NCBI GenBank assembly: GCA_963542625.1
Contig: CAUTXO010000071.1
Location: forward strand, 1 to 7,662
From: CAUTXO01 sp963542625
GTDB taxonomy: Bacteria > Campylobacterota > Campylobacteria > Campylobacterales > SZUA-545
Length of the DNA: 7,662 nucleotides
Direction of reading: 5' to 3'
The translations under genes were made by a program, and so were the position numbers. Under the pieces are notes generated by a model. That model was not told the origin of the DNA and did not search any database. It was given only the letters and a program-made list of their open reading frames with translations. Below, in pieces: positions 1 to 5,681 of this stretch (position 1 is the first letter of the stretch; the number at the start of each line of letters is the position of its first letter).

Positions 1-636
1 TGGCTTGTCGTTGCTTGAAAATATCGTTACGTTATTACCGTCAAAAACCGCCTTTTGCCCCTTTTTTAGGCTAAAGCGTGGCATTTTTGCTTCTTTTGTG
101 TTGTTTGCGTAGCGCACGTTAAAGCTCCCAGCACCGCTTGGCGCCCTTATGCCAACGGTGCCTTCTTTAACTTCAACGGAATTTTTTTTAGCGATGTATT
201 TTCTAGGGCCCGCCACCGGCGCTTCGTAAAGGTTAAAATCAGCTTTGTTTGACACAATCTGCCCCGCGCGCGTTTGGATCTTAGCCGGCTTATTAAGCTT
301 AAAATTCCCGCTCCCCTCAAGCCACCTAATGCCCGTTTTTTCCATTTTGAGCCGCGCCTTGCCGTCTATGTTTATTTTGTTGCCGCCAATTAGCGTGAGC
401 TCGCTCTTGCCGTAGTGTTGCGTTAGTTCATCGTCTGTGTTTATCACGTCTCCTAGCCTTGCGTCTTCTAGCTCGGTGCCGTTTTTGCGCTTGAGCGACA
501 TATCCGCATTCATTTTTGTTATAAGGCTTACTCTTTTTGTTTGGCTTGCTTGATTATACTTTGCGAGCGTGTTTTGCTGCCAGCCCGCGCTATGCAAGAA
601 AATAGCGGCAAGAAAAATGAGCGTTGGATATTTCAT
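1..636 (-). CDS. Exported FecR-domain protein (C-terminus beyond the left edge)
   Basis: This reading frame stays open for 212 codons from an ATG at 636 down to base 1, so the C-terminus lies outside the window. The N-terminus is a clear signal peptide: MKYPT, a hydrophobic run (LIFLAAIFL), then HSAG as a likely cleavage region near residues 17-19. The mature part begins like a FecR domain, with alternating beta-type sequence (RLGDVINTDDEL, SELTLIGGNKINIDG, ARLKMEKTGIRWLEGSG), the usual pattern of a default or threshold domain carrying charged and hydrophobic strands. In-frame TAG and TAA codons lie just upstream, so this ATG is the first possible start. No good Shine-Dalgarno is seen; a TAAAAT sits 6 bp before the ATG. 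FecR domains are known both in iron-uptake anti-sigma factors and in stand-alone periplasmic proteins. The N-terminal signal peptide argues for the second kind here. Its ligand and partner are unknown. It is transcribed divergently from the pseudopilin operon. Confidence 0.75.
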   Translation of the reverse strand, partial: MKYPTLIFLAAIFLHSAGWQQNTLAKYNQASQTKRVSLITKMNADMSLKRKNGTELEDARLGDVINTDDELTQHYGKSELTLIGGNKINIDGKARLKMEKTGIRWLEGSGNFKLNKPAKIQTRAGQIVSNKADFNLYEAPVAGPRKYIAKKNSVEVKEGTVGIRAPSGAGSFNVRYANNTKEAKMPRFSLKKGQKAVFDGNNVTIFSSNDKP

Positions 637-642
637 AGCGCA

Positions 643-648
643 ATTTTA
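643..648 (-). promoter_or_regulatory. Possible -10 box of the FecR-domain gene
   Basis: Read on the minus strand this is TAAAAT, 6 bp upstream of the ATG at 636. If used, transcription would begin at or next to the start codon, giving a leaderless mRNA, which fits the absence of a Shine-Dalgarno. The box is A/T-rich and only a moderate match, in an A/T-rich spacer, so it may be chance. Confidence 0.25.
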
Positions 649-684
649 CTAAGTTATGCTAAATGTTTTTAATATTTCTTGGTG

Positions 685-690
685 TAGAAT
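685..690 (+). promoter_or_regulatory. Candidate -10 box of the pseudopilin operon
   Basis: TAGAAT lies 22 bp upstream of the TTG start at 713, after a T-rich stretch (TTTTTAATATTTCTT) of the kind that replaces a -35 box in Campylobacterota sigma70 promoters. A transcript from here would have a leader of about 16 nt, holding an AAAAAGGG Shine-Dalgarno at 699-706. No competing box is obvious in the 76-bp divergent spacer. Confidence 0.4.
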
Positions 691-712
691 GCCCGCATAA
701 AAAGGGTCTAAA

Positions 713-1516
713 TTGAAATGCAAAAAAGCTTTTACAATCATTGAGCTTGTGCTTACAATCATCGTTTTATCTCTAGCCTTTACAACCATTCCATCAATCG
801 TGCATAATGTCGTTATTTCATCGCAATTTTTGCGCTCGTCTATTGGAATGTATTCCGGGCTTTCAAAGGTGCAGATCGTGCGCGGTAAGCTTTGGGATAG
901 AAACAACAGCGCAGACGTCAGGGCAACGGATTATTACGGGATCTTAGGCGTTAATGATGCCAACGGGCTAGGCAAGGAATACACGCTAGATGGATCCTAC
1001 ACGGTGGTAAATACTGAAGTGCCAAATGGTTTGAAGTGTAATGAAAATATAGGCAAAGAGCGCTACGGTATGAGAGCGGGCAACTTTAGGGGCAACGGGC
1101 GCAGAAAATGCACCATAGACGCGAACGCATCAGAGCTTGCATACTTTGGTAGCACGGGCAATCCAGCTGGCACTTTCCAAGACATAGACGATTATAACGG
1201 CGATAGCGATACCGTAAGAGACGGCGGCAGGGTTTTTATTGTGGAAACAAAGGTGGATTACATAGCGTATAGCGCGTTTAAATCTTTGCTCGTCGCAAAT
1301 CCGCACTTGCATATGGAGCTAAACTCCACCAACACAAGGCTAGAAAACAAATCTTACGTGCTAAGCGATAATAACAGCTCAAGCAACATAAAGCGCATAA
1401 TCGTTAGCGTGCATAGAGCCGGTAGCGGGGGAGACAAGCAAGAATTCATAACGCAATACGTTTATTACGCCACGAACATAGGGCTAACAAAGCCTTTAAT
1501 AAAGATAAACAATTAA
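713..1516 (+). CDS. Type II secretion / type IV pilus-like pseudopilin (first of three)
   Basis: The 267-residue product starts MKCKKA|FTIIELVLTIIVLSLAF, a class III prepilin signal: a short basic leader, cleavage before Phe7 (Ala rather than Gly at -1, common in Campylobacterota), Glu at +5 (residue 11) and one hydrophobic helix up to about residue 34. The rest is a hydrophilic soluble domain rich in Asn, Asp and Gly, with two cysteines (109 and 133) that could form a disulphide. The start is a TTG preceded by AAAAAGGG at 6-bp spacing; the ATG five bases further on is out of frame. It is the promoter-proximal gene of a tight operon, with 8 bp to the next gene. The family role is a minor or major pseudopilin, cleaved by a prepilin peptidase and inserted in the inner membrane for assembly into a short fibre. 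The actual system (secretion, competence or pilus) cannot be told from this window, and the C-terminal domain is not one I recognise. Confidence 0.85.
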   Translation: MKCKKAFTIIELVLTIIVLSLAFTTIPSIVHNVVISSQFLRSSIGMYSGLSKVQIVRGKLWDRNNSADVRATDYYGILGVNDANGLGKEYTLDGSYTVVNTEVPNGLKCNENIGKERYGMRAGNFRGNGRRKCTIDANASELAYFGSTGNPAGTFQDIDDYNGDSDTVRDGGRVFIVETKVDYIAYSAFKSLLVANPHLHMELNSTNTRLENKSYVLSDNNSSSNIKRIIVSVHRAGSGGDKQEFITQYVYYATNIGLTKPLIKINN

Positions 1517-1524
1517 GGTCGGCA

Positions 1525-2634
1525 ATGAAAAAACAAGGTTTTACTCTTATTGAGCTGATTTTTGTCATCGTTGTGCTGGGGATCATAGGCTCAATCACGG
1601 CAAGCGTCATCGCGCGGCTATTTGAAAGCTACGTTATCCAAAGATCCATTCTAAAAACCGAGCTTGCCATTCAAAACTTTTACGACACAATGGATAACTA
1701 CCTATCAAACAGCATTACGCAGTCCATTTCAATCAGAAACGGCGAATTCACAGCAGACGATAGCTCTATTAAAGACGGCTTTAGACCAATCTATGAAATA
1801 GAAACAAGATCTGATGGCGATATGACAGATCCTAAGAACAAACGCGCCTTGCTTTGGATCTCTAAAGACGTTCAAGCCTTGCAAGGCATATGGAATGACA
1901 CAGCAGGGATCCAAGAGCCTGGCTACAACACGGTAGCGGATATAGAAAAGTCAAAAGATCATCAGATCTACTCGCCAAACCTTAATACAAATATGGACAA
2001 TATAAGAAGGCTAGTTACGGCTTACAAAACCGGGAGCGAGCAAGATTATAAATATGATGTAGGCATATTTTTTCCATACGGCAACCTAGACGGGAGACAA
2101 TACGATAGATTTTGGAAGCCGGCGGCGTCGTCCATATTTTTGATCGTTGAGCTTATGAAAAACTACGAGCCGGGGTTGGATATGTTTCAGCTAAGTGTCG
2201 CGGATCTAGCCTACAAGCCAAAGGAAATAGGCGATGTGTTTAATCTCTCATCTATGGCAAGCGGGATCTACTACAACATAGATAACGATCACCCCGAAAA
2301 CAATCAAACAATACGTCTTGTTTGGGATTTTGTGCCTTGGGGCGCCAATATTCACTACGAATTAAAAGCAACCGAAGAAGGCGGCGGTAGCTCGTCTAGT
2401 TCTGGTTGGAATTTCCCGCCTAGAGATATTTTTTTACCATTTAAGTTTAATCACGCTGTTGGCAAGAAAGAATTTCACGACTTCGTAATGCTCGAGCACG
2501 TTACAAAGTTTCAGGTTTGGTCGGAGTCTGGCGGCTCAATCATCAGAATGTTTTTGTGCGTTGGGGATCCAAAACTCAGGCGGTTTGTAAAACCCGACTT
2601 TGAAGTTTGCAAAGAAAGTGTGATATTAAAATGA
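1525..2634 (+). CDS. Type II secretion / type IV pilus-like pseudopilin (second of three, large)
   Basis: The 369-residue product begins MKKQG|FTLIELIFVIVVLGIIG, an almost ideal prepilin signal with Gly at -1, Phe6 at +1, Glu10 at +5 and a hydrophobic helix to about residue 28. It is long for a pseudopilin and carries a large soluble domain, with a Gly/Ser-rich linker-like patch at residues 286-294 (GGGSSSSSG) and two cysteines near the C-terminus (FLCVG and FEVCK). Large pseudopilins of this type resemble the GspJ class, often a tip or minor component. That assignment is an inference from size and operon position only. The ATG is preceded by TAAGG at 1514-1518, which overlaps the stop codon of the upstream gene, so translation is probably coupled. 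The 3' end overlaps the next gene by four bases (ATGA at 2631-2634). Confidence 0.85.
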   Translation: MKKQGFTLIELIFVIVVLGIIGSITASVIARLFESYVIQRSILKTELAIQNFYDTMDNYLSNSITQSISIRNGEFTADDSSIKDGFRPIYEIETRSDGDMTDPKNKRALLWISKDVQALQGIWNDTAGIQEPGYNTVADIEKSKDHQIYSPNLNTNMDNIRRLVTAYKTGSEQDYKYDVGIFFPYGNLDGRQYDRFWKPAASSIFLIVELMKNYEPGLDMFQLSVADLAYKPKEIGDVFNLSSMASGIYYNIDNDHPENNQTIRLVWDFVPWGANIHYELKATEEGGGSSSSSGWNFPPRDIFLPFKFNHAVGKKEFHDFVMLEHVTKFQVWSESGGSIIRMFLCVGDPKLRRFVKPDFEVCKESVILK

Positions 2635-3044
2635 AAAGAAAAGCTATCGGTCTGCCTTTTGCCATTTTTATTATGGTGGTTTTAGCCACCATCGGCGTGT
2701 ATTCTTTCTACATAACAAGCACCACAGTTAGAACGGTTGTAGAGCAAGACATCTTAAATAAAATGAAGTTATACGCCAGCAGCGCGGCGGAGCTGGATAT
2801 TTTATGGTTGCAAGGTCATAAAGGGCGCGTGGAAAACCCTAGCGACTTTAACGTTTCTTTTGAAGAAAACCGCTATATGTTTAAGCTACACAACACGCCC
2901 TTGCGTGGGAGAGAAAAGGATCTAAAGAGCGAGACTTCAGATCTAAACAAAACCGTTGTTTTAATAGATGTAGTTGGCGTTGCAAATAAAGATCTAGTAG
3001 GGCAAGAAAGGCGGATTGCGTTTCGGTTAGTAGCAAAGCCATAA
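2631..3044 (+). CDS. GspK/PilX-like minor pseudopilin lacking Glu at +5 (third of three)
   Basis: The product of 137 residues starts MKRKAIG|LPFAIFIMVVLATIGVYSF: basic leader, probable cleavage after Gly7, then a hydrophobic helix to about residue 25. After cleavage the +5 residue is Ile12, not Glu. Loss of Glu5 is characteristic of GspK, the tip pseudopilin of type II secretion systems, although GspK is usually much longer. Many Campylobacterota operons carry a short protein of this layout after other pseudopilins. The remainder is a short mixed domain without cysteines. I chose the ATG at 2631, overlapping the upstream stop as ATGA. A TTG at 2607 would add eight charged residues before the basic leader and make a poorer prepilin signal. 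It is the last gene of the operon. The GspK analogy is an inference. Confidence 0.75.
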   Translation: MKRKAIGLPFAIFIMVVLATIGVYSFYITSTTVRTVVEQDILNKMKLYASSAAELDILWLQGHKGRVENPSDFNVSFEENRYMFKLHNTPLRGREKDLKSETSDLNKTVVLIDVVGVANKDLVGQERRIAFRLVAKP

Positions 3045-3060
3045 ATAGTAAAGGCACTTT

Positions 3061-3078
3061 TTGGAACTTTTAATGCTT
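3061..3078 (+). promoter_or_regulatory. Candidate sigma54 (RpoN) promoter upstream of the chemoreceptor
   Basis: The sequence TTGGAAC, five bases, then ATGCTT has GG (3063-3064) and GC (3075-3076) separated by exactly 10 bp, as sigma54 requires. It differs from the TGGAAC-N5-TTGCT pattern of Helicobacter and Campylobacter RpoN promoters at one position (A for T at 3073). It lies in the spacer about 100 bp before the chemoreceptor start and would begin transcription near 3088, upstream of the hairpin at 3112-3127. RpoN in these bacteria mainly drives middle flagellar genes, so a motility gene target is reasonable. Confidence 0.4.
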
Positions 3079-3111
3079 ATTAAGCTTAAACTTTTGCCGC
3101 ACCCCTAAACA

Positions 3112-3135
3112 AAGCTACTCGTAGCTTGAGTTTTT
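3112..3135 (+). terminator. Probable intrinsic terminator of the pseudopilin operon
   Basis: AAGCTA (3112-3117), loop CTCG, TAGCTT (3122-3127) forms a 6-bp perfect stem, followed by GAG and five Ts. The stem is short and A/T-rich, so termination may be partial. It lies 68 bp after the last pseudopilin stop codon and upstream of the chemoreceptor. Confidence 0.4.
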
Positions 3136-3140
3136 AGAAT
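3135..3140 (+). promoter_or_regulatory. Candidate sigma70 -10 box of the chemoreceptor gene
   Basis: TAGAAT directly follows the T-tract of the presumed terminator, 39 bp before the ATG at 3180. It is the same hexamer as the candidate -10 of the pseudopilin operon. The T-rich run just upstream is typical of this phylum's promoters. It would give a leader of about 33 nt with AAAGG (3168-3172) as ribosome binding site. Confidence 0.35.
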
Positions 3141-3179
3141 TTGCGTTAAGAGATTTAACTCCACATTAAAGGTTTAAAT

Positions 3180-4286
3180 ATGTTTGGTTTTGGAAAAACG
3201 GCAGAGTTGCTGGCTCAAATTGAAGATCTTAAGGTAAGAAACGCAGCGCTAGAAGATGAAGTGCAAACGCTAAGGCAAGAAGCCGCAAAGCCACAAGAAG
3301 CACTAGATAGCGCGCAATCAAATCACGATAGCATAAAGGGGCAATCGTTAGAGCTCTTGCTCCAAGGTTACGAATACGGCGTGAGTTTTTTGCAAAGCAC
3401 GATGACAGAAAACCTTTCAATGCTAAAAGATATAGACGACCTAAACACAAGGACGTTTAAGCGGATCTCACAGATCCAAGACCAAACGAGCATAATCGTT
3501 GATTCTACAGACAATATGGGAAATATGAGTAGCACGCTCCAAGCAGACGTTACCAGCCTAAACTCAAGCGTGGAGTCCATTACGCAAATCATTGGGCTAA
3601 TTAAGGATATATCAGACCAAACGAACTTACTTGCGCTAAACGCCGCCATTGAAGCCGCGCGCGCGGGGGAAGCTGGGCGTGGCTTTTCCGTCGTTGCTGA
3701 TGAAGTGCGCAAGTTAGCCGAGAGAACGCAAAAGGCTACGTCAGAAATTGAAGTAAATATAAGCACGCTAAAGCAAAATTCATCCGCTATGTTTGAAATT
3801 AGCAACACCTTTTTAGACACGCTAAAAAGCATTGTTTCTATCACGGACGACTTCAAGCAAAACATCTCGCGCATAAACCTACACACAGAAGAAATTCTAA
3901 ACAAAACAAAAGACGTTAAATACGAAGTGAGCGCAAATAACGGGATCATCGACCACATAAAACTAAAGCTTGACGCTTACAAATCCATTCTTTACAGGGA
4001 GCACAAGGAGATCCCAGACCACCATAGCTGTCGTTTTGGTAAGTGGTTTAGCGGCGAATTATCAGACATCTTAAAAGACTACCCAGACGTCATACAAAAG
4101 ATCTCCGTCGATCACGAGAGCGTGCATATTGGCGTTAAAACAATCATAGATGTATTTGGCCGCGATGGCGACATCGACGCTTCCCAAGCTTGCATAGACA
4201 CCTTACGCAAGGTTGAAAAATCCAGCAAAGACGCCTTTGAACTATTGCTAAAAACCTTGCGCTCGTTTAGGCTTTCAAAGAGCTAG
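3180..4286 (+). CDS. Soluble methyl-accepting chemotaxis protein with C-terminal CZB zinc-binding domain (TlpD-like)
   Basis: The 368-residue product has no transmembrane segment. Residues 8-45 are a charged heptad-like stretch, probably a coiled coil. The chemoreceptor signalling domain follows, with the near-invariant hairpin tip at about residues 140-182 (IKDISDQTNLLALNAAIEAA, then RAGEAGRGFSVVADEVRKLA). The C-terminal part is a chemoreceptor zinc-binding (CZB) domain: HHSCRFGKW places Cys284 in an HxxC motif, and His259, His312 and His316 complete the expected three-His, one-Cys ligand set. This domain order is that of H. pylori TlpD, a cytosolic or pole-associated receptor linked to oxidant and energy taxis; TlpD is somewhat longer. 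It should couple to CheW/CheA. An AAAGG Shine-Dalgarno lies 7 bp before the ATG. It stands alone, followed by a long repeat-filled spacer. The chemoreceptor and CZB assignments are firm; the ligand is not known. Confidence 0.93.
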   Translation: MFGFGKTAELLAQIEDLKVRNAALEDEVQTLRQEAAKPQEALDSAQSNHDSIKGQSLELLLQGYEYGVSFLQSTMTENLSMLKDIDDLNTRTFKRISQIQDQTSIIVDSTDNMGNMSSTLQADVTSLNSSVESITQIIGLIKDISDQTNLLALNAAIEAARAGEAGRGFSVVADEVRKLAERTQKATSEIEVNISTLKQNSSAMFEISNTFLDTLKSIVSITDDFKQNISRINLHTEEILNKTKDVKYEVSANNGIIDHIKLKLDAYKSILYREHKEIPDHHSCRFGKWFSGELSDILKDYPDVIQKISVDHESVHIGVKTIIDVFGRDGDIDASQACIDTLRKVEKSSKDAFELLLKTLRSFRLSKS

Positions 4287-4300
4287 TGTAGCTTAGCGGC

Positions 4301-4503
4301 GGCTAGATCTTAGGGCGTGGAGTTAGGCGCAACTTAGGCTAGATCTTAGGGCAGGCGCTAGGCTTACTAGGGTAGGGCATTAGGCGCAGATAGGGAGTAG
4401 GCTTGGCGCGTTAGATCTATGGTATGGCGTTGGGCTTAGCTTAGGCTAGATCTTATGGCGTGGAGTTAGGCGTAGCTAGGGCAGGCTTGGCGTGCTAGAT
4501 TTA
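4301..4503 (+). repeat. Left AGATCT repeat block, G-rich on the plus strand
   Basis: Units of the form GGCTAGATCTTAGGGCG occur at 4301, 4337 and 4444, with more degenerate copies around AGATCT at 4413 and AGATTT at 4498. A segment at 4301-4331 recurs at 4444-4474 with two mismatches over 31 bp, the longest near-exact repeat I found. The filler between units is also made of TTAGGCG-like pieces (GTTAGGCG, GTAGGCTTGGCG). The plus strand is visibly G-rich here, the opposite of the right block. Confidence 0.75.
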
Positions 4504-4585
4504 TGGCAGGGCGCGCAAACTCTCGCTGTGCTATGCAAGCGTTTTATCTACGCGGCGTTTGCTATATTTGCCGCGCCCAAGATCT
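4498..4585. repeat. Imperfect inverted repeat at the orientation switch
   Basis: GGGCGCGCAAAC (4509-4520) on the left faces GTTTGC (4557-4562) and CCGCGCCC (4571-4578) on the right, with AGATTT (4498) and AGATCT (4580) as outer elements. The arms are imperfect: an extra TATATTTG interrupts the right arm. The centre falls near 4538. It marks the point where the repeat units reverse direction. Confidence 0.45.
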
Positions 4586-4943
4586 GTAATTGCTTGTAAT
4601 TGCCGCGCCTAAGATCCACCCAAGATCTGTGATTGCTTTTGCTTGCCGCGCCAAGATCCGCTCAAGATCTTGCTTACTTGTTCTTACTGCAGCTAAGATC
4701 TACACCAGCCCCGCGCTAGATCCGCTTTATTTTAAAGATTTTTAGCGTTTTGTGCCCGTTTAGATCCGCTAATGGCGCCAGATCCGCACTCTAGCTTGAG
4801 TTGATTTGCTACCCGTTCTGCCCGCTTGGCTTGAGAGATCCAAGCTATGCTTTGGCTATCGCGCAGCTCCACAGTAGCGCCAGACCCGCCCCCACGTTTG
4901 CCGTTTGCCCTAGATCCAAACACTCGTAGCGCTATTAAGATCT
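4568..4943 (-). repeat. Right AGATCY repeat block, C-rich on the plus strand
   Basis: TTGCCGCGCC(C/T)AAGATC(C/T) occurs at 4568-4585 and 4600-4617, and again with one base missing at 4643-4659. The AGATCT copies at 4580 and 4623 are followed by GT(A/G)ATTGCTT. More degenerate AGATCC or AGATCT cores lie at 4665, 4696, 4718, 4762, 4780, 4836, 4912 and 4938. Read on the minus strand, the units match the left block (AGATCTTGGGCG against AGATCTTAGGGCG), so the two blocks are in opposite orientation. The last copy runs into the 3' end of the restriction gene. Confidence 0.7.
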
Positions 4944-5681
4944 TAGGCTTTCGCATTCCCAGCTAGGGTTTTTATCTGCTTGATTTATTAGGTAGTCTAA
5001 GATCTCTAGGCAATCGTGCTGGTGCGCGCGGCTTAGCAAGCCAAAAATTTTAAAAATATCTAAAAAAACGTCTATGTTGCGCTCGTCTAGTCTTAAAAAA
5101 CCCGTTTCCTTGCTTTGGATTTTTCTGCCTAAAAAGCTAAAGTCGCCGTTTTTGTCTGCAATGCGGCTCATTGGTATGCAAAGGTAGAGCATTGGCATAA
5201 CACCTACGGCGCGCTGTTTTTCCCGCACGATTATTTCGCAAAGAAAGTCTTTGGATCCAAGCTCGCAAACTAGCAGCGGATAACTCACGCTAGAGCTTAA
5301 AAAATCTACGCCGTTTATGGTTTTTCTTACAAAGTGCGCCCTTGTTATGCGCTCCGTTTCATCAATGAAAGTGCTATTTTGAAAGATCTTGCCACGCAAG
5401 GTTTGCAAATCGCCTTGCAAAATTAACTTCTTGCTTAAAGCGCATTCTAAGATCTTGCTAAGCTCGTAAATGCGCTTTTTCTTGCCGTTTGCACCAATAA
5501 AATGCTCGCGCTCTTGGTTTTCTGTTATTTTGTCATAGCCGATTTGCCATTCTATGTAGTGCTTTTGCGTTAGAATGGTTTGCGTAGGCGCCACCGGCTG
5601 CCCGTAATCCATAAAGGTAAGCCGCTCTTTAATGCGTATTTTTCCCGTTGCCATACTTAATGGTAGCTCGTAACTTATCAC
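4935..5681 (-). CDS. Probable type II restriction endonuclease partner of the adjacent methyltransferase
   Basis: The product is 248 residues, soluble, with no signal peptide or membrane segment. I do not recognise its family from sequence. The restriction role is inferred from context: it lies directly downstream of an N6-adenine methyltransferase, overlaps it by four bases (GTGA at 5678-5681), and has a typical endonuclease size. The GTG start has a good AAGGA Shine-Dalgarno (5688-5692) 6 bp upstream, inside the methyltransferase gene. No canonical PD-(D/E)xK is evident. The acidic and basic residues around 140-155 (CELGSKDFLCEIIVREK) are the most plausible catalytic strand region, but this is weak. 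I see no clear GIY-YIG or HNH signature either. The C-terminal SLRS and the TAA stop are encoded by an AGATCT repeat unit, so the extreme C-terminus may be recently acquired or altered. Confidence 0.6.
   Translation of the reverse strand: MISYELPLSMATGKIRIKERLTFMDYGQPVAPTQTILTQKHYIEWQIGYDKITENQEREHFIGANGKKKRIYELSKILECALSKKLILQGDLQTLRGKIFQNSTFIDETERITRAHFVRKTINGVDFLSSSVSYPLLVCELGSKDFLCEIIVREKQRAVGVMPMLYLCIPMSRIADKNGDFSFLGRKIQSKETGFLRLDERNIDVFLDIFKIFGLLSRAHQHDCLEILDYLINQADKNPSWECESLRS

Larger units (their letters stand above)
4287..4934. other. 648-bp non-coding spacer filled with short AGATCT/AGATCC repeats
   Basis: This stretch separates the convergent chemoreceptor and restriction genes. 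I find no convincing gene, tRNA or strong terminator in it. Instead it is built of short degenerate modules centred on AGATCT or AGATCC. Between 4301 and 4943 there are 9 AGATCT and 7 AGATCC; every GATC I found there is preceded by A and followed by C or T. About 2-3 GATC sites would be expected by chance in this length. The two halves are listed separately because the repeats change orientation near 4538. Confidence 0.75.

Noticed and set aside
2607..2630. TTG start for the third pseudopilin
   Set aside because: It would put extra residues in front of an already suitable basic prepilin leader; the ATGA overlap at 2631 is the typical operon arrangement.
3368..3958. 196-residue minus-strand open frame opposite the chemoreceptor
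   Set aside because: It is a mirror of the highly conserved chemoreceptor coding sequence and shows no domain or ribosome binding site of its own.
4498..4600. Replication terminus or dif site at the G/C strand-bias switch
   Set aside because: I could not recognise a XerH/Xer-type dif sequence, and the bias can be explained by repeat orientation alone.
4301..4943. CRISPR array
   Set aside because: Repeat cores are short, degenerate and irregularly spaced, and change orientation; there are no uniform spacers or cas genes.
4732..4956. 74-residue minus-strand open frame overlapping the end of the restriction gene
   Set aside because: It is arginine-, glycine- and serine-rich because it translates the repeat field, has no good ribosome binding site, and overlaps a better-supported gene.
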